64,000 bases of DNA from Eubacteriales bacterium (GTDB taxonomy: Bacteria > Bacillota > Clostridia > Oscillospirales > Oscillospiraceae): NCBI GenBank assembly GCA_030536515.1, contig JAUNPV010000002.1, positions 186,001-250,000 of the forward strand. Reading direction: 5' to 3'. Below the pieces are notes generated by a model. That model was not told the DNA's origin and did not search any database. It worked only from the letters and a program-made list of their open reading frames with translations. Both the position numbers and the translations under genes were made by a program. This document shows, piece after piece, positions 12,529 to 20,758 of the stretch (position 1 is its first letter; each line of letters begins with the position of its first letter).

Positions 12529-14741
12529 CTAAATGTTTGGAAGGAAGGAATAGACGATGGTATCGGCATAGCGGTAGTAGAAGGAATCCCCCTGAGAAAG
12601 GCCGGACAGGATTTCCACGGCGCTGCCGTCACTGAGGCCGGTTTCCACCTCCACAGGGCTGCCCAGGGTGTCCGTTTCTGCATCGTAGGTGGTATACAGC
12701 ACGGTTGCGCCGTCGGTCTCCTGCAGGGCCTCCGCCGGGACCGTCAGGCAGTCCTCCCGCTGCTCCAGCGCCAGCGCAACAGAGGCGGTCATGCCGGCCA
12801 GCATTTTTTCCGTCCGGTCCATGGCGATGACGGCTTCATACTTTGTGCTGCCGCCGTCGCTTTCGCCCTCCGCTGCAACCTCTGCAACGGCTGCCGGGAA
12901 GCTCTGGCCCGGGATGGCATCCAGGGTCACCTGGGCCGTCATGCCCTCCCGGATGCGGCGGACATCCAGCTCGTCAATGCTGACGGTGACGGTGACCGTT
13001 TCCACCGGCACCAGGGCGCAGGCTGTGGTTTCCTCCAGGGGCTCTGTGGGGATTTTCTCAATCTGCTGCACGCCGCCTCCGCTTGGGGAGGGCGTTCCGC
13101 TGGCTGCGCCGCCGGGCATTTCCTGGCCCCCTTCAGTGGGCATTCCGCCGCCGGAGGCTCCGGGGCTTCGGATAATCCACACCAGATTGCCGCCAGCGTC
13201 ATAGGACAGCACCAGAATATCCCCTGCCGTCACCTGGGACAAATCCCCCGCCGCCCAGCCGTTTTCGCCGCAGGTATAGACCGTTGCACCGGGGAGGCTG
13301 GCAGGCTGGGTCATCTGGGACTGGTCCAGGCCGGACAAATCCCTATAGCTGGATAAAGACACCGGCGCAGGCGTTGCCTGAATGGAAACAGCCCCATAGG
13401 ATACCGCTGTGACCACTGCACCGTAGTTGGTGTAATCGGCGGGATTCCCCGGTTCCGAGGGTTCTGCTGGCTCGGTGGGCTCGGAGGGTTCTGACGGTTC
13501 CGAGGGTTCTGACGGCTCTGAGGGACTCCGGCCCCCTTGAAGGGGTCCGACGGCTCCGACGGGTCCCCTTCAAGGGGGCCGGAGTCCGTGCCTTCCGGCT
13601 CTGTGCCACCGTCTGTGACGTTGGACAGCAGCACCACCTGATACCCCGCTTCCTCAAATGCCAGCTCCTTCACCAGGGTTTCGTCCACGCCGGAGACAAT
13701 TCCCTCAAATTCGCTGTAAATGCAGCCGTCCTGGTACATCTGAATCAGACTGGTAAGCTGCGCCTCCATTTCCTCCCGCTGTCTCAGCAGGCTCTCCTGC
13801 CGGGCCGGGAGGGCGGTGTCCGTCAGCGTGAGCAGGGTGGCTCCCCTGCTGACCTTCTTCCCTTCCTCTGCGCAGACCTGGGAGACCGTTCCGGCGTAGC
13901 CGGTGATGCGAAGCTCGCTGTTGATGATTAAATTCCCGGTTCCGATTGTTTTTCCCCTTTCATCGGTGACGGTGACGGGGTCATCATATTGGGCAGTCTC
14001 ATCGGACAGGGTGATGTGGGCGATGCCCTCCTGGACCCTGGTGACCCGGCCGGCCTCCTCCGTTCCGTCGGGCAGGGTAACCGTTACGCTCTGGCCCGCC
14101 TCCAGCCCATCGGTTTCCAAATCCACCGCCATCAGGCCGTCCAGGGAGAGCCGCAGAAGCATCCCATGCCGGTACATGGTGCCGGCAACGGCTTTCTCCT
14201 TCACCGCATAAATTTCCTTCACACGGGCATCTGCCGGGGCGGAGATGACGGAGGACACCGCCGCATCCTTTTCGTCCTCAATTTCATCGTCCAGGGCATC
14301 CAGCCGCTCCTGTAGCTGCCGGATGCAGTCCATGACCGAGGATTTTTCCACTGTCAGCAGCACATCCCCCTGCTGCACACGCTGGCCGTTGGATACCAGA
14401 AACGCTTTGACCTCCACATCACAGGGGATTTTCACGGAAATGCTGTCCTCGTCCGACAAAGTTCCCGCGGTATACAGCATCCGGGTGACGGTTTCCCGCT
14501 CCGGGCTGCCGGACAGCACCGCCTGGGCCACCTCCCGGCCGCTGGCATCCTCCTGAGAGGGTGTCGGCAGGGCCGCAATGGCCAGGGCCAGCACCAGCAG
14601 GAACGCCAGAGGGGCGGCCCATTCCCGTTTCCGCCTCGGCGGGTCCTCGTCCTGCACATCCAGCTCCGGCATTTGCGTATCCGCCTTCTCGGGCAGCTGC
14701 TTTTTTTGTTGCTGAAATCGATGTTTTTTTGAACTTAACAT
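12529..14741 (-). pseudogene. Membrane-fusion protein of MacAB-like pump, frameshifted
   Basis: HlyD/MacA-type periplasmic adaptor paralogous to the gene at 16624-18267. The start ATG at 14741 opens a basic cytoplasmic tail, one membrane helix (about 45-62), a lipoyl half-motif with VEVKAFLVSNGQRVQQGD, a coiled coil and barrel segments. The frame is lost in a Glu-Pro-Ser repeat linker: the first frame runs into an out-of-frame tail ending at 13311, while the C-terminal adaptor half (SEPSEPTEPAEP linker to YSFLPNI) lies in another frame ending at 12529. The break coincides with a 65-bp perfect inverted repeat (13523-13587). Removing exactly those 65 bp joins the frames as EGTSEPSEPSEP. Unless recoded, only a truncated 476-residue product is made. 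Confidence 0.85.
13523..13587. repeat. 65-bp double-hairpin insertion in adaptor gene
   Basis: Perfect 23-bp inverted arms (GGACTCCGGCCCCCTTGAAG plus GGG, and the complement) separated by 19 bp. Each arm is itself a small hairpin (CCCCTT-G-AAGGGG), so the unit can fold as two linked hairpins, like a REP doublet. 65 is not a multiple of 3, and the insertion accounts for the frameshift. Confidence 0.85.
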
Positions 14742-14753
14742 GGTTTTCTCCTT

Positions 14754-15944
14754 TCATCCGCCGTAGTGCAGTGCATCGATGGGCGCCATTTTGGCCGCCT
14801 TGTTGGCCGGGTACAGCCCGAACACCACGCCAATCAGGAAGCAGAAGCCCACGGAAATCCACACCACATTGGCCTGGAGGCTGAAGGACAGCCCGATTCC
14901 CGATACGACAGCCGTCACCAGCCGCAGAATCCCCCAGGACAGGAAGATTCCAATGCCGCAGCCCAGCATACACAGCACCACCGCTTCCAGCAGAAACTGC
15001 TCCAAAATCACCGCCCGGCTGGCGCCGATGGCCTTTCGGATGCCGATTTCCCGGGTCCGCTCCGTCACCGTCACCAGCATGATATTCATAATGCCAATGC
15101 CGCCGACAACCAGGGAAATGCCTGCAATGCCCCCCAGGAGAATCTGCAAAATAGAGGTAACGGAGCTCATGGCCCCCTCCAGAACATCCTGGGAGGACAC
15201 CGTAAAGGCATCGTCATCCTCTTCAAGCCGTTCCAGCAGCTTTTCCGTGATGGCGGCCTCCGCCTGGTCCATGGTGCTGCCTGTGTCGGCGCTGACATAA
15301 AACTTTGTCACATCGGATGACAGCTCCCCGGACAGGCGGATTAACGTGGTATAGGGAATGTAGGCCACATAGGAGCCGGAGCCAAAGACCGCCGTCAGAG
15401 AATCCTCGTCCTCCTCCAGCACGCCAACCACCGTAAACTTGGTTCCGTCCAGAGAAATCTGCTGGCCCAGGCAGTCGGTGTAGCCGATGATATCCGTGGC
15501 TGCGCTTTCGGAAAGCACGCATACAAAGGTACTGTTTTCCACATCCGACCGCTTCAGGAACCGGCCCAGCAGCAGGCTCAGCTGCTGGATATCGGAATAG
15601 GCCGCCGTGGTACCGTAGACCTCCACGGTGGCATTGGTGGAGTCAAACTTACCGGTGACGGAGGCGGACTGGTAGGGGGCCGTCTGGCCGATGGCCGCCT
15701 CCTCAGAAAAGGCCTCCGCCTCCTTTAAGGACAGGGGCTGGCCCTTATCGTCGGATATGCTCACCGTCAGCAGGTTGCTGCCCAGGTCCGAAATGGTGTC
15801 CGTCACCTGGCCGGTGGCCCCGTTGACCAGACTCACCAGAATCACCAGGGCCATGACGCCGATGATAATGCCCAGCATGGTGAGAAAAGCCCGGAGCTTG
15901 TTGCCCGCAATGGATTTCATGGCCATTTTCATGCTCTGCATCAT
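14754..15944 (-). CDS. MacB-like ABC transporter permease
   Basis: Permease of a MacAB/FtsX-type ABC pump, thought to extrude peptides or antibiotics, or to act on envelope stress. 396 residues: first membrane helix (about 18-42, LRAFLTMLGIIIGVMALVIL), a large extracytoplasmic MacB periplasmic-core domain (about 45-260), then three helices in the C-terminal FtsX domain with the family motif VTERTREIGIRKAIGA. The start ATG follows GGAGGTGGAACC and overlaps the ATPase stop by 4 bp. It lies between the ATPase and the broken adaptor gene in the alarmone synthetase-efflux operon. Confidence 0.92.
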   Translation of the reverse strand: MMQSMKMAMKSIAGNKLRAFLTMLGIIIGVMALVILVSLVNGATGQVTDTISDLGSNLLTVSISDDKGQPLSLKEAEAFSEEAAIGQTAPYQSASVTGKFDSTNATVEVYGTTAAYSDIQQLSLLLGRFLKRSDVENSTFVCVLSESAATDIIGYTDCLGQQISLDGTKFTVVGVLEEDEDSLTAVFGSGSYVAYIPYTTLIRLSGELSSDVTKFYVSADTGSTMDQAEAAITEKLLERLEEDDDAFTVSSQDVLEGAMSSVTSILQILLGGIAGISLVVGGIGIMNIMLVTVTERTREIGIRKAIGASRAVILEQFLLEAVVLCMLGCGIGIFLSWGILRLVTAVVSGIGLSFSLQANVVWISVGFCFLIGVVFGLYPANKAAKMAPIDALHYGG

Positions 15945-16612
15945 GGTTCCACCTCCGTTAAGTGGCCGTCCCGGATGTGAATGACGCGGGAGGCCTGCCG
16001 GGCCACCTCCGGGTCGTGGGTGATGAGGACGATGGTGTTGCCCTGGCGGTGAAGCTCGTGGAAGATGTCCATAATCTCCTGGGTGGTTTTGGAATCCAGA
16101 TTGCCGGTGGGCTCGTCCCCCAGAATCAGGGAGGGGGCGGTGGCAATGGCCCGGGCAATGGCCACCCGCTGCTGCTGGCCGCCGGAAAGCTCCGTGGGCA
16201 GATGGTTGGCCCGCTTCATCAGATGCACCCGGTCCAGGGCCTCCTCCACCCGCTCCCGCCGCTCCTGCCGCTTGACCCCCTGGTAAATCAGGGGCAGCTC
16301 CACATTTTCCTGGGCGGTGAGCTTTGCAATCAGATTGAAGCTCTGAAAGACGAAGCCAATCTTCCGGTTGCGGATGCGGGCCAGCTCGTTTTCGGAATAA
16401 TCCTCAATGGGCGTTCCGTCCAGCAGGTATTCCCCCTCGTCGGCGGTGTCCAGGCATCCGATGATGTTCATAAGCGTGGACTTGCCGCTGCCGGAGGGGC
16501 CGATGATGCTGACAAACTCGCCGGGGTCAATGTGCAGGGAGGCGTGGTCCAGGGCGTGGACGGCCTCATGGCCCATCCAGTACACCTTTGATACATTTTT
16601 TAAGTCAATCAT
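15941..16612 (-). CDS. MacB/LolD-type ABC transporter ATPase
   Basis: Energising ATPase for the adjacent MacB-like permease, about 223 residues. Walker [10 protein letters not shown]-loop [10 protein letters not shown], signature [14 protein letters not shown], Walker [13 protein letters not shown] and the switch His in VLITHD are all intact. The preferred start is the ATG at 16612, with AGGTGATTGGAT in front; a TTG two codons earlier is possible. It sits 11 bp behind the intact adaptor gene and overlaps the permease start. Confidence 0.95.
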   Translation of the reverse strand: MIDLKNVSKVYWMGHEAVHALDHASLHIDPGEFVSIIGPSGSGKSTLMNIIGCLDTADEGEYLLDGTPIEDYSENELARIRNRKIGFVFQSFNLIAKLTAQENVELPLIYQGVKRQERRERVEEALDRVHLMKRANHLPTELSGGQQQRVAIARAIATAPSLILGDEPTGNLDSKTTQEIMDIFHELHRQGNTIVLITHDPEVARQASRVIHIRDGHLTEVEP

Positions 16613-16623
16613 ATCCAATCACC

Positions 16624-18267
16624 TCACTGTTCCCGGCTGCCGGGCATACCGCCGCCGGGCATCTGCATTCCGCCTCTGCTGTCGTCGCCGGGTCTCTGCT
16701 GCCAGTCCATGCCGCCCTGGTTCTGGTTGCCGCCGGGCATGGGGAAGGCAAAGGCGTTTTCCTGAGACTCCGTGTAGTACACCGTGTCGCCCTCTTTAAG
16801 CCCCGAGGTGATCTCCACATATTTTCCGTTGGAAATGCCTATGGTGACCTCCACCATGCCGGTCAGCTCTCCGGTTTCCGCATTGCTGCCTGTATAGACA
16901 TAGGCCGTGGAGCTGGTTTTGTGGAGGGCATCCGCCGGAATCAGCAGGGCATTTTCCACGCCCTGGATTTGAATGGTTGCTGTGGCGGACATTCCGCCCA
17001 GCATTCCCTCCGCCTTCGGAACGCTGATTTCCGCCGTATAGGTGGTCACGCCGCCGGAGCTGGTGCCCGTGGTGTCAATTTCCAGAACCGTGCCGGTAAA
17101 GGTTTCGTCCTCAATGGAGTCCACGGTCACCGCCACCTCCTGGCCGATTTCCAGGGCGAGAATATCGCTTTCATCGATGGACACCGTCAGCGTCATGGTA
17201 TCATCGGGGCGGAGGGTCAGCAGGGTTTCGTTCTCCGCCTCGGTTTCCTCCGATTCAGCGTCGTCCTCCCTGTCCGGGTCATAGTCGACGCTGCCCACGG
17301 TCCCGGAAATTGGGGCGAGGATGGCCCCCTCCTGGTAAATTTGAATCAGGTCCTGCAGGTCCTCTTCCAGCGTCTCCCGCTCCCGCAGGATGCTGTCAAA
17401 GCTGGCGGTATACCCGGTGTCAGTCAGGGTCAGCAGGGTCTGACCGGCGCTGACCTTCTGGTTTTCCGAAACGGAAATACCGGAAACGGTGCCTGCATAG
17501 CCGGTCACCTTGAGGCTTTTGTGGATTGCAAGCTCCGCTGTGCCGATTTTGACTCCGCTGTCATCGAGAATGGTGACTGTCTCCCCCAGCTCCGGCCCGT
17601 TGTCCGTGACCAGAATCGTGGCGACACCATCATCTGCCTCCGCCACCGTGCCGTCCTTTTCCGTCCCGTCGGACAGCACCACGGTGACCTCGTCCTCCGG
17701 TTCCAGAGCCGCAGTTTCCAGCTGGGCCGCCATATTCCCGTCCAGGGACAGGAGCATCAGGGCATCCTTATCATACATGACGGAGGCTACATCGTCCCCT
17801 GTCCCGGCGTAAATGGCCTTGACCCGGCCGGTGAGGCCGGCTGTGATAGTGCTGCCCACGGTTTCATTTTTGGCGCTTTGCAGCTCATCGTCCAGTTCAT
17901 CCAGCTGCTCCTGCTTCTCCTCCATGGCGGAAATCACCGTGGAGGTGTTCACCGTTGCCAGAATATCCCCCTCGGCCACCGTATCGCCCCGGCTGACCAG
18001 GACGGTTTTGATTTCCACCCCCTGGGGGATTTCCACCGTCTCCACATCGTCATCCTGGAGCATCCCGGAGCCTGCCGCCGTGGTGCTGATGCTGCCGGTG
18101 GTGACCTGTGCCGTGAGGACCTCCTGGCTGAGCTGACTGCCGAATCGCTCGTCCACCTGCTGCCGAAGGAGCCGGGTGGCCAGGGTGGTGACAATCACGG
18201 CCAGCATCAGGCAGGTCAGGATTATCAAAGCAATCTTTTTCTTGGATTTTTTCGTTGGCTTTTTCAT
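16624..18267 (-). CDS. Membrane-fusion (MacA/HlyD-like) adaptor, intact
   Basis: Adaptor subunit of the pump, 547 residues. It has a Lys-rich N terminus, one membrane helix (about 11-30), a lipoyl half-motif IKTVLVSRGDTVAEGD, a coiled coil rich in Glu/Asp/Gln, beta-barrel segments, and MPGGNQNQGG-type Met/Gly-rich C-terminal sequence. It resembles the broken copy at 12529-14741 along most of its length, pointing to an old duplication in which each pump carries two adaptors. It is preceded by the alarmone synthetase (25 bp) and followed by the ATPase. The Met/Gly tail might bind metal or simply be a flexible linker; the sequence does not decide this. Confidence 0.88.
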   Translation of the reverse strand: MKKPTKKSKKKIALIILTCLMLAVIVTTLATRLLRQQVDERFGSQLSQEVLTAQVTTGSISTTAAGSGMLQDDDVETVEIPQGVEIKTVLVSRGDTVAEGDILATVNTSTVISAMEEKQEQLDELDDELQSAKNETVGSTITAGLTGRVKAIYAGTGDDVASVMYDKDALMLLSLDGNMAAQLETAALEPEDEVTVVLSDGTEKDGTVAEADDGVATILVTDNGPELGETVTILDDSGVKIGTAELAIHKSLKVTGYAGTVSGISVSENQKVSAGQTLLTLTDTGYTASFDSILRERETLEEDLQDLIQIYQEGAILAPISGTVGSVDYDPDREDDAESEETEAENETLLTLRPDDTMTLTVSIDESDILALEIGQEVAVTVDSIEDETFTGTVLEIDTTGTSSGGVTTYTAEISVPKAEGMLGGMSATATIQIQGVENALLIPADALHKTSSTAYVYTGSNAETGELTGMVEVTIGISNGKYVEITSGLKEGDTVYYTESQENAFAFPMPGGNQNQGGMDWQQRPGDDSRGGMQMPGGGMPGSREQ

Positions 18268-18292
18268 GTTGGGAACATCCTTTCAAATTTTA

Positions 18293-18892
18293 TCATCCTT
18301 TGCCCTCCATAATGTCCCGGATGGTCTGCATGGATAAATCGGTGGCCGCAATTTCATCGGCGCACCGCTTCAGCTCCCGGCGGATGAGGGCCTCATCCCG
18401 GATTTCCTTTTTGTATTTCAGCTCATGCTCCAGGGTCGCCCAAAAGTCAATGGCCATGGTTCGAATTTGAATCTCTGCAAGCACGTTTCTGGCGCATTCC
18501 GCCCGGATTCTGACCTGCAAATGGCAGCTTCTGTACCCGTTGGGCTTCGGGTAGGCAATGTAATCCTTCACGGCCAGAATCTCAATTTCCGGCTGTTCCG
18601 ACAGCCATTGGGCCACCCGGTAAACATCGTCAATAAAGCCGCAGATGATGCGGATACCGACGGCATCGTATACCTCCGTCAGGGCCGACCGGGCACACAC
18701 CGGAAGATTCAGCCGATTCAGCTTGGCCGTCATGCTCCTGGCGGTCTTGATGCGGGATTGGCACTTTTCAATGAGCTTCGTCTTGGCGCCATCCTCCGTT
18801 TCCAGCTGGCAGCGCCTTACCAGGCTCTGCAAAAGAGCCTCCGCCTCCAGCAGAGCCGGAAAGGCCGTCCCATAGAATTCCTCATCAGTCAA
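18293..18892 (-). CDS. Small alarmone synthetase (RelA/SpoT synthetase domain)
   Basis: Single-domain (p)ppGpp synthetase of the RelQ/RelP (SAS) kind, 199 residues, with no hydrolase, TGS or ACT domain. Core motifs are present: DAVGIRIICGFIDD, the substrate strand YIAYPKPNGYRSCHL and the Gln/Glu-containing EIQIRTMAIDFWATLEH. The start is a TTG at 18892 behind GAAGGCGATAAA. It is the first gene of the efflux operon; the promoter box at 19069-19100 lies about 170 nt upstream. SAS genes in Firmicutes are commonly induced by wall-active antibiotics, which fits its place in an envelope-stress unit; that role here is inferred. Confidence 0.88.
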   Translation of the reverse strand: MTDEEFYGTAFPALLEAEALLQSLVRRCQLETEDGAKTKLIEKCQSRIKTARSMTAKLNRLNLPVCARSALTEVYDAVGIRIICGFIDDVYRVAQWLSEQPEIEILAVKDYIAYPKPNGYRSCHLQVRIRAECARNVLAEIQIRTMAIDFWATLEHELKYKKEIRDEALIRRELKRCADEIAATDLSMQTIRDIMEGKG

Positions 18893-18918
18893 TTTATCGC
18901 CTTCTTTGCTTTGTGCAA

Positions 18919-18941
18919 CCGGGCCGCCCTTGGCGGCCCGG
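18919..18941. terminator. Hairpin in leader of alarmone synthetase operon
   Basis: CCGGGCCGCC-CTT-GGCGGCCCGG, a perfect 10-bp stem about 25 nt before the start codon on the minus strand. It has no T run. It may modulate translation or be a leftover terminator. A second GC-rich hairpin lies at about 19004-19027. Confidence 0.45.
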
Positions 18942-19068
18942 CGCTATGTCAATACAAAGCCGGCGGATGTGTGCGTAAGAGAGCTATGAAGAACGGAGGT
19001 GCCCGCCCTGCCCCGCGGCCGGGCGGGTAAAACGGATAAGTACCCTGCATCGGCTTTGTATACTGCAC

Positions 19069-19100
19069 ATTCTATACCCGGAACCTAAAGCGGAGTTAAA
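19069..19100 (-). promoter_or_regulatory. OmpR-type activator box and -10, alarmone/efflux operon
   Basis: Minus strand: TTTAA (19096-19100) and TTTAG (19085-19089) start 11 bp apart, then 10 bp, then TAGAAT (19069-19074). The sequence around the second pentamer, CTTTAGGTTCCGG, matches the box at 20.69 kb and the layout matches the box in front of RR1. No -35 hexamer is needed if an activator binds here. Confidence 0.65.
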
Positions 19101-19150
19101 ATGCACACAGGGAAGCCTATGAACATTTCGTAAATCCATTCTGAAAATCC

Positions 19151-20425
19151 CTACAGATTCACATAGCTGCACGGATTCACATACACGCCGTTCAGGGAAA
19201 TTCCGAAGTGCAGATGGTCGCCGGTGGAAACCCCGGTGGAGCCTGTTGCACCAATGTACTGTCCGGCGCTGACAATCTGACCGGTGCTGACCCCGATGGA
19301 GCTCAGGTGCATATAGATGGAGCGAAAGCCATCCTGATGGTCAATCTGCACATAGTTGCCTGCGGAGTTGCTCCAGCCTGCAATGGCCACAATGCCCGCA
19401 CGGGATGCAACCACCGGCCAGCCTGTGCCGGTATCCAAATCCACGCCCTGGTGGTATGTGGATGCGCCTGCGGTGGGCGAGGTCCGATAGCCGAAGGGAC
19501 TGGTAATGGAGGTATAGCTGCAAGGCACAAGCCAGCTGCTGGAGGCAGCTGTTGTTCCGGTGCTGCTGGCCCCTTCATTGGATGGTGCCGTTGTCGGAGG
19601 TGTGTAGGTCGCCATATAGGCCTCCCATTCCCGCTGCTTGGCCTCGCTGTACTCCTGCTCCTTCTGCGCAATTTCCTCCAGAAACTGTGCTTCCTGCTCC
19701 TCAAAATCCTGTTCCAGCTCTTCCAAATCGTCGGCCTTTTCCAGCAGCTCCTGGAGCAGGGCCACTGCCTCCGCCTGCTTTGCATCCAGCTCCTGCTCGG
19801 TCTGATCCAGCTCGGATTTTGTCGATTCCAGAGCCGATTTTTCCTCTGCCAGCACATCCTGCGCCGCCCCCACCGCATTCTTTGCGTCGCTGAGCTCCTG
19901 AATCCGCCTTTGGTCTGAGGCCGCTATTTCTTCCACCATGCTCAGCCTGTCAAGCAAATCAGAAAAGCTATTTGCCTTGAACACAACCTCCCAATAGGAA
20001 ACTTCCCCATCCTCCTCCATGGCACGTACACGCACCTTGTTGTCCTCACTCAGCTGGGCATAGCGGTCCTCTGCCGTATCCAGCTCCTCCTGCTTATCGG
20101 CGATGAGAATATTATAGGCGGAAATCTGGTCCGTGATATTGGTGATTTGAGTCGTCAGCAGCTGCACCTGCTGGTCTATCACGTTTTTCTGTTCCAGGAT
20201 GTTCTGAATCTCGTCCTCATTTTCCTTGAACTGGTTCTGGACCTCCTGAATCTGGGCAGAAATTTCCTCCTTTTCCTTTTTCAGCGCATCAATCTGCTTT
20301 TGAATCTCGCTGGAGGATGCCGCATAGGCCCGGCCCGGCAGCAAGCACAACAGCGGAGCCGCCGTAATCACTGCCAGTAAAAAGCAGGCTGTCGCCGATT
20401 TGATTGTTCTATGTTTTTTCATCAT
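19151..20425 (-). CDS. EnvC-like M23 murein hydrolase with coiled coil
   Basis: Secreted peptidoglycan endopeptidase or amidase activator, 424 residues. Signal peptide (about 1-36, with the hydrophobic stretch ACFLLAVITAAPLLCLLPG), a long coiled coil (about 37-265), a Ser/Thr-rich linker, and a C-terminal M23 LytM domain (about 295-424). The domain keeps the zinc ligands: HQGVDLD (His, Asp) and DHLHFG (HxH). An active enzyme is therefore likely, unlike degenerate EnvC itself. ATG ATG at 20425/20422 follow AAAGGAG. The long leader between its putative box at 20673-20704 and the start codon is occupied by a MITE-like element. Beside RR1/HK1, it is a natural target of that system. Confidence 0.9.
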   Translation of the reverse strand: MMKKHRTIKSATACFLLAVITAAPLLCLLPGRAYAASSSEIQKQIDALKKEKEEISAQIQEVQNQFKENEDEIQNILEQKNVIDQQVQLLTTQITNITDQISAYNILIADKQEELDTAEDRYAQLSEDNKVRVRAMEEDGEVSYWEVVFKANSFSDLLDRLSMVEEIAASDQRRIQELSDAKNAVGAAQDVLAEEKSALESTKSELDQTEQELDAKQAEAVALLQELLEKADDLEELEQDFEEQEAQFLEEIAQKEQEYSEAKQREWEAYMATYTPPTTAPSNEGASSTGTTAASSSWLVPCSYTSITSPFGYRTSPTAGASTYHQGVDLDTGTGWPVVASRAGIVAIAGWSNSAGNYVQIDHQDGFRSIYMHLSSIGVSTGQIVSAGQYIGATGSTGVSTGDHLHFGISLNGVYVNPCSYVNL

Positions 20426-20437
20426 TTCTGCTCCTTT

Positions 20438-20458
20438 ATACGATTTCTTAATAAAAAC
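20438..20458. repeat. Short AT-rich dispersed motif (copy a)
   Basis: ATACGATTTCTTAATAAAAA plus C. The same core, in either orientation, recurs at 22889-22908, 30280-30300 and 42631-42651, always next to a gene end or start. Confidence 0.45.
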
Positions 20459-20462
20459 TTTG

Positions 20463-20590
20463 TGCTTATCGGGTTAGCTCAGCCTGTCATTGCAAGCCCG
20501 TCCGTTTTCCCATGTTTTCCATAGGAAAACATGGGCGGCGGCCTGGGGTCAGGCCGCCCTACAGGCTTTGCTGAGCAAAGTCGATAAGCG
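20463..20590. repeat. MITE-like element, copy 2
   Basis: 128 bp with ends TGCTTATCGG and TCGATAAGCG. Inside are the CATTGC arm, the CCCATGTTTTCC / GGAAAACATGGG hairpin and the GGCGGCCTG / CAGGCCGCC hairpin, in the opposite order to copy 1. AAAACTTT before and AAAATCTTT after it could be an imperfect target duplication. It occupies the putative 5' leader of the M23 hydrolase gene. The rest of 20591-20720 holds the activator box and nothing else I recognise. Confidence 0.7.
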
Positions 20591-20672
20591 CAAAAATCTT
20601 TAACAGGATTTTTATTCAGCCTGACGGCAATTGGGGAAGCTCTGAATCAGAGCCGGCCTGGCTCATTATCTA

Positions 20673-20704
20673 AGTCTACATCCGAAACCTAAACTGTACT
20701 TTAA
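20673..20704 (-). promoter_or_regulatory. OmpR-type activator box and -10, M23 hydrolase
   Basis: Minus strand: TTAAA (20700-20704) and TTTAG (20689-20693) 11 bp apart, 10 bp, then TAGACT (20673-20678); GATAAT 8 bp further is an alternative -10. CAGTTTAGGTTTCGG matches the box at 19.08 kb. It is 265 bp from the M23 start, separated by MITE copy 2. Confidence 0.5.
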
Positions 20705-20722
20705 ATAGACCGGAAATTTCAC

Positions 20723-20750
20723 AAAAAACCGCCCTGCCATGCAGAGCGGT
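20723..20750 (-). terminator. Intrinsic terminator of RR1/HK1 operon
   Basis: Minus strand: ACCGCTCTGC-ATG-GCAGGGCGGT stem of 10 bp followed by six Ts, 8 bp past the HK1 stop. Confidence 0.85.
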
Positions 20751-20758
20751 CTTTGGGG

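Noticed and set aside
13311-13620. Programmed ribosomal frameshift in the adaptor gene
   Set aside because: The frames differ exactly by a 65-bp palindromic insertion that restores the reading frame when removed, so insertion explains the break without a slippery site.
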